DNA of 50,137 bases from Nonomuraea zeae (GCF_005889725.1 NZ_VCKX01000058.1:1-50137); one strand, 5' to 3'; shown: positions 1-7,977, counted from the stretch's first letter. Notes: a model not told the origin generated them from the letters alone. Made by a program: numbers and translations.

Positions 1-146
1 ACCGCCCACCCCTCCACCCTGATCCACACGCATCCGCCGAGATCCCCGACCTGGCCCAGCTCGGAGGCGGACCGCCGCCCCCTCCGCGCCGATCGCACGA
101 GCGGCTGCCAAGGCTCGGGACCACCTTCCGGGGACAGGCCGCCGGG

Positions 147-1241
147 TTACCTGGGCTGCCGGTCGCGGGGCTCGTCGAGCGGGGTGAGCGCCTCGGTGGC
201 CGCCTCGTGCTCCATGCCCGTCGCCTGGAGCAGGTCGACCACCACGGAACGCAACTGGGCGATGATCACGTGCGCCGAGAACCCGAGCCCTTCGGGACGC
301 TCCCGCGCCGCCACCGCCAGCAGGGCCTGCCGGGCCAGCGCCGGCTCGCGACCGGCCCCCAGCTCCAGTTGCAGCAGCAGCGCCGCCTCCGACACCTCGC
401 GCATCGCCTCGGCCAGCGCGGCCGGCGGCGGGCTGGCCTCGCCGAGCGCGGCGAGCGTCCGCCGGGCCAGCACCCGCGCGTTACGCAGCGCCAGGTCCAC
501 GGGCACGGCGGCGGTCTCGTAACGGGCCAGGGCGGCGCGACGGTGCCAGTGCAGCGGCGAGATCATGGTGATCTCCTTGCTGGTCTCCAGCGCCGCCTCG
601 AACTCCTCCACCGCCGCCTGCGTCGTACGCGCCTCCTCCAGCGCCTCGGCGGCCAGGTCCACGTCCCGCTTCTCGATCGCCTCGGCGGCCTGCTCCATCA
701 CCGTGGACAGCGCGTCCAGCACCCCGGACAGGTGTTTGGCCGCGATCGTGAACGGGCTCGCGGGCAGTAACGCGACGGCCGCGATCCCGATGACGCCTCC
801 CGTGAGCGCGTCGGCCATCCGGTCCAGCCCTCCGGCCCCTTCGCCCGGCAGCAGGGCGGCCACCAGCACGGCGGATGAGCCGGCCTGCGCGACGAACAGC
901 GCCCCGCTGTTGAGCAGCACGGCGACGGTCATCGCCAGGGCCACCACCAGCGCGATCTGCCACGCGCCCGAGCCGATCCAGCCCACCAGCAGGTCGCCCA
1001 CGCCCACCCCGAGGCTGACGCCGATCACCAGCTCGGCCACCCGGCGCAGCCGCTGCCCCAGACCGACGCCCACGCAGATCAGCACGGAGATGGGCGCGAA
1101 GAACGGGTGGGGATGGCCGAGCAACTCCATGGCGATGATCCAGGCGATCCCGGCGCCGACCGCGCACTGCGCGATGGAGGGCGCCATCAGGCCGAACGTG
1201 CTCAGCCGTTCCCTGACATGATCGCTGAGCCTGGTTCGCAC
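147..1241 (-). CDS. FUSC-family inner-membrane protein (aromatic acid exporter-like), copy 1
   Basis: The product is a 364-residue membrane protein. Roughly residues 20-160 hold about six hydrophobic segments, with the FUSC-like stretch FFAPISVLICVGVGLGQR followed by an RR..E...G...G...GDLL pattern. Residues 165-364 form a soluble, Ala/Glu-rich helical region. FUSC proteins are linked to export of aromatic acids or other small organic anions; the substrate here is unknown. The start is GTG at 1241, seven bases after AAGG. It is closely related by eye to the protein at 2443-3582 (shared GSGAWQIALVVALAM and LMAPSI.QCAVGA), so the two look like a tandem duplication. Family confident, function inferred. 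Confidence 0.85.
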   Translation of the reverse strand: MRTRLSDHVRERLSTFGLMAPSIAQCAVGAGIAWIIAMELLGHPHPFFAPISVLICVGVGLGQRLRRVAELVIGVSLGVGVGDLLVGWIGSGAWQIALVVALAMTVAVLLNSGALFVAQAGSSAVLVAALLPGEGAGGLDRMADALTGGVIGIAAVALLPASPFTIAAKHLSGVLDALSTVMEQAAEAIEKRDVDLAAEALEEARTTQAAVEEFEAALETSKEITMISPLHWHRRAALARYETAAVPVDLALRNARVLARRTLAALGEASPPPAALAEAMREVSEAALLLQLELGAGREPALARQALLAVAARERPEGLGFSAHVIIAQLRSVVVDLLQATGMEHEAATEALTPLDEPRDRQPR

Positions 1242-1624
1242 ATCTCTACCTTGGCGAATCTTTATGACGTTGAGGTCACATTTGCCCCATCAAAGACCTT
1301 TTCGTCCGCCCATCCGCAGGATCGAGCCAGCTCAGAAGCATGGCAGAAGTAGCTCGGGGCTCACCCGAGACGGCACACGCGCGCGCCGGTCCGGGTCAGG
1401 CGCTCCGCTGAGGCGGCTCAGGAGTGCGAGGCGAGCCCGCCCATGCGCCTGCCTGCCTCAGACGGCCGCCGTGCCCTGTCGCCTGCCCGATTACCTGAGC
1501 CGATCCCGAGCAGTGGACCCGACGTCCTGGAACGTGGTCACCAGCTTTCGGAGATCGCGGCGGAAGCCCTCCGCCGAGCGCCGCCGCTTGGGCATCGTGA
1601 CGGCCGGCCTGCCTCAGGGGACGC
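1242..1624. other. 383-bp intergenic stretch with no convincing gene
   Basis: This holds the upstream region of the first FUSC gene and the 3' flank of the hypothetical gene at 1625. An ATAAAG-like -10 candidate for the FUSC gene lies near 1258-1265 on the minus strand. A minus-strand frame at 1491-1595 could encode a 34-residue Arg-rich peptide (MPKRRRSAEGFRRD...), but it has no ribosome binding site at proper spacing and no family I recognise. No strong terminator, repeat or RNA gene was seen. Confidence 0.4.
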
Positions 1625-2359
1625 TCAGGCGCGCAGCTTGAATCTCGGGGTGACCCAGGCCGGGCGGAAGTAGTTGTCCATCGAGGTGCCGTCGTTGCGC
1701 AGCACCAGGATTTTGAGCGTGATCCGTGGAACGCCCGACACGTTGGCGGTAACGGTCGCCGACGCCGTGTAGGTGGCCACCTGCTTCGCCAGGACCTGAC
1801 CGTTGACTCCGAGAACGGAAAATTCGACTTGTGGCGAGATGTTCGGCGATTCCCGATCGACTCCGACTTCCGCGGTGAACTCCGTGGCGCCGTTCGGGAC
1901 CAAAAAGTCCAGCGTGCCGCTGGCGGACTTGCCGTCCATCACATTGCATCCGATGCCAAGGGCGGGATCGGCCGCACCTCCTATCGCGCTGGTGCGGTCA
2001 TTCCAGTAGCCTTCGGTCCGGTTGAAGCCTTTTTCGCCGCAAGCGACCTTGGTGACCGCCTTGTCGGTGCTAAGGGGTGCTTCGGTTCCCTGTGGAGAAT
2101 TGTCGGCAATGTCGGGCGAGGTCGTTCCTCGGGGCTCGACGGTCGCGGTCGCTGTCGCCGTGACGGTCCGGGTCACCACGACGCGATCACCCAGCACCGC
2201 GCGTACCTTGTCCGGGGCATTGATAACGGCCGCGACCACAACGGCGATCGCAGAAAACAGCGTTCCCAGAAATGTCAGCCCACCGGTCCATAAAGCGATC
2301 TTGCGTTGATTTCTGTGATCTTTGTCGGCCGCCGACTCTTCTGCCCTGTTGCGGACCAT
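1625..2359 (-). CDS. Membrane-anchored hypothetical protein with NPCBM-like C-terminal domain
   Basis: The product has 244 residues: a short charged N-terminus, one membrane segment at about 24-48 (LTFLGTLFSAIAVVVAAVIN), a Thr-rich linker to about residue 100, and a beta-rich domain to the C-terminus. The last ~90 residues (TLDFLVP...AEVGVD....QVEFSVLGVNGQ) resemble the NPCBM/galactose-binding fold, so a surface carbohydrate-binding role is possible. The topology suggests type II orientation with the beta domain outside. An AT-rich stretch lies just upstream (2365-2430), and third codon positions are less GC-biased than in the neighbours, which suggests later arrival between the two FUSC genes. 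Function unknown; the domain call is from pattern only. Confidence 0.65.
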   Translation of the reverse strand: MVRNRAEESAADKDHRNQRKIALWTGGLTFLGTLFSAIAVVVAAVINAPDKVRAVLGDRVVVTRTVTATATATVEPRGTTSPDIADNSPQGTEAPLSTDKAVTKVACGEKGFNRTEGYWNDRTSAIGGAADPALGIGCNVMDGKSASGTLDFLVPNGATEFTAEVGVDRESPNISPQVEFSVLGVNGQVLAKQVATYTASATVTANVSGVPRITLKILVLRNDGTSMDNYFRPAWVTPRFKLRA

Positions 2360-2442
2360 CCACTGAGGTTAGCTGCGTATTTAGTCATACGTCCTAAAGA
2401 TTCGGGAACTTTCGAGAACGGAAAAGAATGGGGCGCTGCACC

Positions 2443-3582
2443 TCAGGGCGTAAGGACTGGTAAGTCCTTTTCGTCGCCGGGGTGCACATCGTTCTCGGCG
2501 GGGGCGCTGGGGAAGGGGTCCGCGCTGGGGACGTCCAGAGGCGGGAGAGCGGCCACGGCCTCCTCTCGCTCGGTGCCGGTGGCCTGGAGCAGGTCCACGA
2601 TGATCGACCGGAGCTGTGCGATCATCACGTCGGCCGAGAACCCCCACCGCTCCAAGCCCTGCCGGGACGCCACCGAGAGGATCGCCGCGCCGGCCCGCTC
2701 GGGCGTGCGGCCAGTGGCCAGCTCCTCCCGCAGCAGCAGCGTCGCGTCGGCCAGCTCGCGCAGCGCGGTGGGCAGCCACGGCGGCAGCGTGCTTGATCCG
2801 TCGAGCGCCACGATGGCCCGTCTGGCCAGCACTCTGACGTTTCTGAGCGCGTGGTCGAGCGGCACGGCGGCTTTCTCGTAGCCCTCCAGCCTGGCGCGGC
2901 GGTGGCGGTGCAGCGGTGAGATGGTGGCGATCTCCCTGCTGGTCGCCAGCGCCTGCTTGAACTCCTCGACGTTCGCCTGACTCGTACGGGCCTCCGCCAG
3001 CGCCTCGGTGGCGAGCTCCGAGTCGGACCGCTCGACGGCCTCCGCGATCCGCCGCAGCGCGTCGGCCAGCGCACCGAACATCCCCATCGCGTACCTCGTC
3101 ACGAGGGCGGACGGGCTGGTGGGCAGCAGGGCCACGGCGGCCAGGCCCATGAGGCCGCCGACCAGGGCGTCGAGCATCCGGTCCACCCCGCCGGTGCCGG
3201 ACGGCGGCAGGAGGGTCGCGACGAGCACGGCGGACGACGCGGCCTGGAGCACGATCAGGGAGCCGCTGTCGAGCAGCACGGCGGCGGCCATCGCCAGGGC
3301 CACCACCAGGGCGATCTGCCAGGCGCCCGAGCCGATCCACGACACCAGCAGGTCGCCCACGCCGATGCCCAGGCTGACCCCCACGACCAGCTCGACCGCC
3401 CGCCGGAACCGCTGGCCGAGGCCCACGCCGATGCAGACGACCACGGCGATGGGCGCGAAGAACGGGCGGCTGTGGCCGAGCACCTCCTTGGCCACCAGCC
3501 AGGCGAGCGCGGCACCGACCGCGCACTGGCCGATGGAGGGCGCCATCAGGCGCAGCCTCGTCAGGCGCTGGTGAATCTGCAT
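2443..3582 (-). CDS. FUSC-family inner-membrane protein (aromatic acid exporter-like), copy 2
   Basis: The product has about 379 residues from ATG 3582 (a GTG at 3591 would add three). The membrane half shares long near-identical runs with the 147-1241 product, for example GSGAWQIALVVALAM and SSAVLVA.LLP. The soluble half is more diverged but keeps the helical pattern and the ATISPLH.HRRA.L..YE segment. It ends in an acidic, Pro-rich tail. It is probably a paralogue with the same kind of transport role. The two copies are separated only by the membrane-anchored gene at 1625-2359, and no dedicated regulator lies beside them. Confidence 0.85.
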   Translation of the reverse strand: MQIHQRLTRLRLMAPSIGQCAVGAALAWLVAKEVLGHSRPFFAPIAVVVCIGVGLGQRFRRAVELVVGVSLGIGVGDLLVSWIGSGAWQIALVVALAMAAAVLLDSGSLIVLQAASSAVLVATLLPPSGTGGVDRMLDALVGGLMGLAAVALLPTSPSALVTRYAMGMFGALADALRRIAEAVERSDSELATEALAEARTSQANVEEFKQALATSREIATISPLHRHRRARLEGYEKAAVPLDHALRNVRVLARRAIVALDGSSTLPPWLPTALRELADATLLLREELATGRTPERAGAAILSVASRQGLERWGFSADVMIAQLRSIIVDLLQATGTEREEAVAALPPLDVPSADPFPSAPAENDVHPGDEKDLPVLTP

Positions 3583-3651
3583 GTCAAGCACGGATCTACC
3601 CTGGCGGGGCCACGTGACACAGGGGTTACAGCAGGATGAGATGCAGCGCGG

Positions 3652-3758
3652 GGCCAGCGCCTCAAGAACGCGTTCGCGTCAGCGCCTCAAGAACGCGTTC
3701 GGGTCAGCGCCTCAAGAACGTCAGAGGCGTGCGGGTCAGCGGCTCAGGAACGTGTCGA
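3652..3758. repeat. Decayed 25-bp tandem repeats derived from a gene 3' end
   Basis: Three direct copies of a unit with core GTCAGCGCCTCAAGAACG start at 3652, 3677 and 3702, the first two exactly 25 bp apart. A fourth, diverged copy (3734-3755) is the real 3' end of the alpha/beta hydrolase gene, including its stop codon at 3736-3738. On the minus strand each copy reads as a short -F-L-x-R-stop ending. The simplest reading is local duplication of the gene tail. Confidence 0.8.
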
Positions 3759-4404
3759 CCGCGTCGAGGAAGGCGCGACGCGCGTTGACGTGGACGAGGT
3801 GGCCGACCTCGATCGTGACGTACTCGGCCCCAGGGATCCGCGCGGCCACCGCCGCCGAGTCGAACGGGCTCAGCTCCCCGCCCCCGATCACCAGCGTCGG
3901 CGCCGTGATCTTCCCCAGCCCGTCGAGCCAGGCCGGATCCGGGTTCAGCAACTGCCGCTCGGTGTCGTGCATCATCCGCCAGTCGAACCCGGTGGAGCCG
4001 TCCTCCACGAGGGGCGCGCGCCCTTCGAGCGGGGACGGCGGCGCCGGATCCTCCAGCACCAGCCGCTCGACCCGCTCGGGGTGGTTCATGGCCAGGTGGT
4101 ACGACACCGCGCCGCCGAGCGAGTGCCCGACCAGCGTGGCACGTTCGATGCCCAGGTGGTCGAGCAGCGCGACGATGTCCTCGGCCATCTCCGGCAGAGG
4201 GTACTCGCCCGGACGGTCGCTGCCGCCGTGGCCGCGCAGGTCGGGCGCGAAGACGTGGTGGTGGGCCGCGAAGTGCTGGGTGATGCCGTTCCAGTCGTTG
4301 TGGTCGGCCGTACGGCCGTGGATCAGCAGGAGCGGCGGCGAGGCGGGGTCGCCTTCCTCGCGATAGTGGAGCTTGATCCCGTTTACGTGTGCTTCGCGAA
4401 TCAC
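3736..4404 (-). CDS. Alpha/beta hydrolase
   Basis: From GTG 4404 the product has 222 residues, short for the fold (usually 250-290). It has the oxyanion-side motif LLLIHGRTADHNDW, the nucleophile elbow GHSLGG (Ser about residue 91), a reduced cap, a candidate acidic residue in the segment after LVIGGGELSPFD, and a catalytic His in EVGHLVHV near the C-terminus. The catalytic triad therefore seems complete. The frame is open much further upstream, but that extension is low-complexity and overlaps the opposite-strand PPOX remnant, so GTG 4404 before IREAHVNG was preferred. Substrate unknown. Tandem copies of its 3' end lie just downstream. Confidence 0.8.
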   Translation of the reverse strand: MIREAHVNGIKLHYREEGDPASPPLLLIHGRTADHNDWNGITQHFAAHHHVFAPDLRGHGGSDRPGEYPLPEMAEDIVALLDHLGIERATLVGHSLGGAVSYHLAMNHPERVERLVLEDPAPPSPLEGRAPLVEDGSTGFDWRMMHDTERQLLNPDPAWLDGLGKITAPTLVIGGGELSPFDSAAVAARIPGAEYVTIEVGHLVHVNARRAFLDAVDTFLSR

Positions 4405-4461
4405 ATCCGCGACCCTACCGCCGCCCCTCCTCGCCGATTCGGGCCGTTCCGGTGAATCTAG

Positions 4462-4827
4462 GATCGGACCCGCAGGAATCGCGTCCTGAGCAACCCCCAG
4501 GTGGGCCTGCTCTACCTGATCCCCGGCCGCGGCGACACCCTGCGGATCAACGGCCGCGCCCGGCTGCTCCGCGACGCGCCCTTCTTCGACCGGCTGGCAG
4601 TCAAGGGCCACCGCCCCAAGCTGGCCCTCCTCGTCGAGATCGAAGAGGTCTTCCACCACTGCTCCAAGTCCTTCCTGCGCTCCGCGCTCTGGAAGCCGGA
4701 GACGTGGGCTCCCGGCGCGGCTCCCTCCAGGGCTCGCATCGCCAAGTCCCTGGAACGCCCCGACGAGAGCCTGGAAGATCTGGAGGTCTACTACGGCCCC
4801 CGGTACGGCGGCCGCCCGTACGGCTGA
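4462..4827 (+). pseudogene. Truncated pyridoxamine 5'-phosphate oxidase-family (PPOX, DR2398-like) remnant
   Basis: The readable frame begins after a TAG at 4459 and gives about 121 residues, starting within VLSNPQVGLLYLIPG and running through GDTLRINGRARL, LALLVEIEEVFHHCSKS and RSALWKPETW. These match the C-terminal half of the roughly 200-residue PPOX proteins of the DR2398 type. The N-terminal half, which supplies part of the FMN site, is absent, and no good start or ribosome binding site precedes the homology. A GTG at 4501 could start a 108-residue protein, but it would lack half the fold. Most likely a 5'-deleted gene. Confidence 0.65.
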
Positions 4828-4892
4828 CGAATGCCGCAGCCGCGCGGCACCCACCGGCCGCACAGGTCCGCGACCGTGGCGCTGAGCGCACC

Positions 4893-4931
4893 TTGACATC
4901 GCAGGCGGCGTTCGTGGGCAGACATTGCCCA
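4893..4931 (+). promoter_or_regulatory. Candidate promoter and operator of the cyclic amide hydrolase gene
   Basis: A perfect -35 hexamer TTGACA (4893-4898) is followed 17 bases later by the palindrome TGGGCA-N5-TGCCCA (4915-4931). The palindrome sits where a regulator could block or bend the promoter. No clear -10 hexamer is seen at the expected spacing, so the promoter assignment is tentative; the palindrome is exact. Confidence 0.4.
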
Positions 4932-5002
4932 TGAACACCTCTGACCGGCTCGGCTAGCGTCGCCAGGACAGGGGGAACCGGTACGAAATGAAGGGGCATC
5001 GT

Positions 5003-6094
5003 ATGCCGGACCCGATCGAAGTGCGCAAGGTGCCGATCGAGAGCGTCACCGACGCCTCGGGGCTCTCCCGGCTCATCGCCGACGGAGTGATCGAGGCACG
5101 CCGGGTGCTCGCCGTCGTCGGCAAGACCGAGGGCAACGGCGGCGTGAACGACTACACCCGCATCCTCGCCGACCGTGCCTTCAGGGAGGTGCTGGCCCGG
5201 CACGGGCATCCGAAGCCGGAGAACGTGCCCCTGGTGTGGTCAGGAGGGACGGACGGCGTGCTCAGCCCGCACGCCACCATCTTCGCCACCACGGCCGACG
5301 CCCCCGCCTCCGACGAGCCGCGGCTGTCCGTGGGCGTGGCGATGAGCGAGGTGATCCTGCCCGAGGACATCGGCCGCCCCGCCATGGTGGAGAAGGTCGC
5401 CGCCGGAGTCAGGGAGGCCATGAAGATCGCGGGGATCGACGACCCGCGTGACGTCCACTACGTACAGACCAAGACGCCGCTGCTCACGCTGGCCACCATC
5501 ACCGAGGCCAAGAGCCGCGGCCAGGACACCGCCATCGAGGAGACCGGCCCCTCCATGGACCTGTCCAACTCCACCACCGCGCTCGGCATCGCCGTCGCCC
5601 TCGGCGAGATCGACATGCCGGAGGCCGGGCAGATCCACAAGGACCTGTCGCTGTACTCGTCGGTGGCCTCCTGCTCGTCCGGGGTCGAGCTGGACCGGGC
5701 GCAGATCGTGCTGGTGGGGAACGTACGCGGGATCGGCGGACGCTACCGCATCGGCCACAGCGTCATGAAGGACGCTCTGGACGCCGACGGCATCTGGGAG
5801 GCCATCAGGGACTCCGGCCTGACGCTGCCCGACCGCCCCCACCCGTCGGACCTCGGGGGGCGGCTGGTGAACGTGTTCATGAAGTGCGAGGCCGACCCGT
5901 CGGGACGCGTACGGGGGCGGCGCAACATCATGCTGGACGACTCGGACGTGCACTGGCACCGGCAGATCAAGGCCACGGTCGGCGGGGTCGCGGCCTCGGT
6001 GACGGGGGACCCGGCGGTGTTCGTCTCGGTGGCCGCCGTCCACCAGGGACCGTCCGGGGGCGGCCCGGTCGCGGCCATCGCCGACCTGGGCTAG
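5003..6094 (+). CDS. Ring-opening cyclic amide hydrolase (cyanuric acid amidohydrolase/barbiturase family)
   Basis: The product has 363 residues from ATG 5003, chosen because AAGGGG lies six bases before it; an ATG at 4988 would add five residues. The protein shows the three-fold repeat of the AtzD/barbiturase family with three Ser-Lys pairs: Lys41 (VVGKTEG) with Ser80 (SGGTDG), Lys157 (QTKTPL) with Ser226 (SCSSGVEL), and Lys294 (FMKCEAD) with Ser351 (QGPSGGGP). These enzymes open cyanuric acid or barbiturate rings. Length is typical and the active site looks complete. No other triazine or oxidative pyrimidine genes are nearby, so whether the substrate is cyanurate, barbiturate or another cyclic imide cannot be told. 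Confidence 0.9.
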   Translation: MPDPIEVRKVPIESVTDASGLSRLIADGVIEARRVLAVVGKTEGNGGVNDYTRILADRAFREVLARHGHPKPENVPLVWSGGTDGVLSPHATIFATTADAPASDEPRLSVGVAMSEVILPEDIGRPAMVEKVAAGVREAMKIAGIDDPRDVHYVQTKTPLLTLATITEAKSRGQDTAIEETGPSMDLSNSTTALGIAVALGEIDMPEAGQIHKDLSLYSSVASCSSGVELDRAQIVLVGNVRGIGGRYRIGHSVMKDALDADGIWEAIRDSGLTLPDRPHPSDLGGRLVNVFMKCEADPSGRVRGRRNIMLDDSDVHWHRQIKATVGGVAASVTGDPAVFVSVAAVHQGPSGGGPVAAIADLG

Positions 6095-6157
6095 CGGGCG
6101 GGGGGAGACGTCCGTTCCGTGACAGGGTTGTCGCGGAACGGCGATATCTCGTGCTTT

Positions 6158-6173
6158 CTCTACCTAGGTAGAG
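6158..6173. promoter_or_regulatory. Perfect 16-bp palindrome, likely PadR operator
   Basis: CTCTACCTAGGTAGAG is an exact inverted repeat ending seven bases before the ATG of the padR gene. Such a site over the promoter or start is expected for an autoregulated PadR repressor. Binding is inferred from position and symmetry. Confidence 0.65.
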
Positions 6174-6180
6174 TACGGGC

Positions 6181-6525
6181 ATGCAGAGCGGTCCCCGGAT
6201 GACCACGCCGACCCAGGCCGTGCTCCGCGTCCTGCTGGACGGCCCCGAGCGCGAGCACTACGGCCTCGAGCTGGGCACGCAGGCGGGGCTGCCGAGCGGC
6301 ACGCTCTATCCGATCCTGGCCAGGCTGGAGCAGGCGGGCTGGGTGGAGAGCCGGTGGGAGGACCCCGAGACGCACGTACACGAGGGCCGCCCGCGCCGCC
6401 GCTACTACCGCATCACCCCGGACGGCGCCGAACAGAGCCGGGCCGCGATCGCCAGGGCCCAGCGCCGGCGTCCGGTGCCCGGCCGGCTGCTGAGGCCGGG
6501 ACCGGTGACGGGAGGCGGATCGTGA
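6181..6525 (+). CDS. PadR-family transcriptional regulator
   Basis: The product has 114 residues. Residues 8-90 form the PadR winged helix: TQAVLRVLLDGP, then YGLELGTQAGLPSGTLYPIL as the recognition region, then LEQAGWVESRWE and the wing motif GRPRRRYYRITPDG. PadR proteins repress neighbouring or own genes and release DNA on ligand binding. The C-terminal dimerisation helix is short. A perfect palindrome lies directly upstream. The stop codon overlaps the GTG of the HD-domain gene (GTGA), so the two genes are translationally coupled and probably share control. An alternative start is the ATG at 6199. Confidence 0.88.
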   Translation: MQSGPRMTTPTQAVLRVLLDGPEREHYGLELGTQAGLPSGTLYPILARLEQAGWVESRWEDPETHVHEGRPRRRYYRITPDGAEQSRAAIARAQRRRPVPGRLLRPGPVTGGGS

Positions 6526-7331
6526 ACGGGGAGCTCGGACCGCTGCTGGCGGCCGCCGGAGAGAGGCTGTCCGGCGAGCGGCTGCGGCTGGTGGAGCGGG
6601 CGTACGAGGTGGCCGCGCACTGGCACCGCGACCAGGTCCGCCACAGCGGCGACCCCTACATCACCCATCCGGTGGCCGTCGCCGTGATCTTGGCCGAGCT
6701 GGGCCTGGACCACGAGATGATCTGCGCGGGGCTGCTGCACGACGTGCTGGACGACACCGCCTGCCCCGAGGACGAGCTGGTCGCCGAGTTCGGGCAGCCC
6801 GTCGTGGACGTGCTGCGCGGGCTGCTGGCACTCGACGACCCCGAGCGCAGGCCGCCGGACTGGGCGATCTCCACCGACGAGCGCGTGCTGCTGCTGAAGC
6901 TGGCCGACCGCCTGCACAACCAGCGGACGATGCGTTTCCTGCCCGAGGAGCGGCAGCGGCAGAAGTGCCGCGAGACGCTCGACGTCGTCGCCCCCGTGGC
7001 CGCCCGGCTGGGGCTGGTGCAGGTGGAGGAGGAGCTGCGGCGGCTGGCCTCCGAGCGGTTGTCCGGGATGTCCCGCGTGGAGCCGTCCGGGCCGTCCGTC
7101 GCGGAGCTGTCCGAGGCGTCCGCCGCGCAACTGGCCGGGACCGGCGGGATCCGGACGTCCTTCGGCGTCATCACGGCGGGGGCGATCCTGCTCCCGCCCG
7201 TCACGCGGGCCCGGTGGCTGGAGGAGTGGCTCGGGGAGCTGCACGCGCTGCCGGACAGGAGGGCGCGGCTGGGATTCGCGCTCCGGCTGCTGGCCGGCAT
7301 GCCGCGAATGGCCAGAACCCTGCGCCAGTAG
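6522..7331 (+). CDS. Stand-alone HD-domain protein, RelA/SpoT hydrolase-like (candidate small alarmone hydrolase)
   Basis: The product has 269 residues from GTG 6522. Residues 25-150 match the hydrolase half of Rel/SpoT proteins: Arg40 and His49 in RHSGDPYITHP, the HD pair 73-74 in LLHDVLDDT, and Asp129/Asn133 in KLADRLHNQRTM. The Glu-Asp pair usual after HD (HDxxED) is Asp77-Asp78 here, a conservative change. There is no synthetase, TGS or ACT domain; about 100 Ala/Ser/Arg-rich residues follow instead. Family knowledge suggests (p)ppGpp or related nucleotide hydrolysis; this is inference. Coupling to PadR makes it the likely regulated target. Confidence 0.8.
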   Translation: MNGELGPLLAAAGERLSGERLRLVERAYEVAAHWHRDQVRHSGDPYITHPVAVAVILAELGLDHEMICAGLLHDVLDDTACPEDELVAEFGQPVVDVLRGLLALDDPERRPPDWAISTDERVLLLKLADRLHNQRTMRFLPEERQRQKCRETLDVVAPVAARLGLVQVEEELRRLASERLSGMSRVEPSGPSVAELSEASAAQLAGTGGIRTSFGVITAGAILLPPVTRARWLEEWLGELHALPDRRARLGFALRLLAGMPRMARTLRQ

Positions 7332-7364
7332 GCCCGCGTGCCGGCCCCGATAAGCTCGTACGCT

Positions 7365-7901
7365 GTGCCGAGCATTCCGCGACCCCTCGATCCCCACGAC
7401 GACGGCAGCGCCGCCGAGGCGGTCTCCGCCGCGCTCGCCGCCTACCAGGCGGGCACATCCGGCGCCGCCGAGGTGCTGAACGCGCTGAGCGGCGCCAGGC
7501 TCCTCGTCCCCGTCGTCGCCCTGCTGACCGAGTCCGAGGTCGGAGAGCACGGGCTGCGGCAGGAGAAGGAGAGCGAGATGGCGCTGCCGAAGCTGGTCGG
7601 GCAGGACGGCCGGGAGGCGGTGCTCGCGTTCACGGGGACCGAGGCGATGGTCAGGTGGCGGCCCGACGCGCGGCCGATCCAGGCCACCGCGCTGCAGGTG
7701 TGCCAGGCCGCCGTGCAGGAGCGGGCGGCGGCGGTCGTGGTGGACGTGGCGGGGCCGGTGCAGTTCGTGATCGAGGGTGACGTGCTTGCGGCGCTGGCCG
7801 CGGTCGAGTCCGGCACGGTCGGCGAGCTGCCCGGCGTGACCGTCGCCAGGATCGAGCCCGCCCCGGAGCGGCGCCGGTGGTTCACGAAGAAGCGGAAGTG
7901 A
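7365..7901 (+). CDS. SseB-family protein
   Basis: The product has 178 residues from GTG 7365 (PSIPRPLDPHDDG). Residues 15-150 fit the SseB N-terminal domain found in many actinobacterial proteins of unknown role: an Ala-rich helix, ARLLVPVVALLTE, and later LAFTGTEAMVRWRPDARPIQ. It ends in a basic tail (RRRWFTKKRK). A GTG at 7338 in the same frame is possible, but TAAGCT nine bases before 7365 looks like a -10 element, so a leaderless transcript from 7365 is favoured. It follows the HD-domain gene with a short gap and need not be cotranscribed. No enzymatic residues are recognised. Confidence 0.8.
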   Translation: MPSIPRPLDPHDDGSAAEAVSAALAAYQAGTSGAAEVLNALSGARLLVPVVALLTESEVGEHGLRQEKESEMALPKLVGQDGREAVLAFTGTEAMVRWRPDARPIQATALQVCQAAVQERAAAVVVDVAGPVQFVIEGDVLAALAAVESGTVGELPGVTVARIEPAPERRRWFTKKRK

Positions 7902-7927
7902 CGCGTGCGGCTGCACTGAAGGCACGT

Positions 7928-7977
7928 GCGGTCGCCTGGACCTTTTCCGTCAGCGGTCGCCTGGACCTTTTCCGTCA
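7928..7977. repeat. Perfect 25-bp tandem duplication
   Basis: Two identical 25-bp units (7928-7952 and 7953-7977), beginning GCGGTCGCCTGGACC and ending TTTTCCGTCA, lie head to tail between the SseB gene and the prepilin peptidase gene. The copies are exact, so the duplication looks recent or maintained. It lies just upstream of the peptidase start and might affect its promoter. Confidence 0.85.

Noticed and set aside
1..146. Possible gene end at the left edge.
   Set aside because: No frame with recognisable homology or a good stop context was seen in these 146 bases.
1491..1595. 34-residue Arg-rich minus-strand frame that could be a transposase N-terminus.
   Set aside because: No inverted repeats, no continuing frame, no spaced ribosome binding site and no clear family match.
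4501..4827. A short intact PPOX-like protein starting at GTG 4501.
   Set aside because: The homologous family needs the missing N-terminal half for its fold, so a truncated remnant is the better call.
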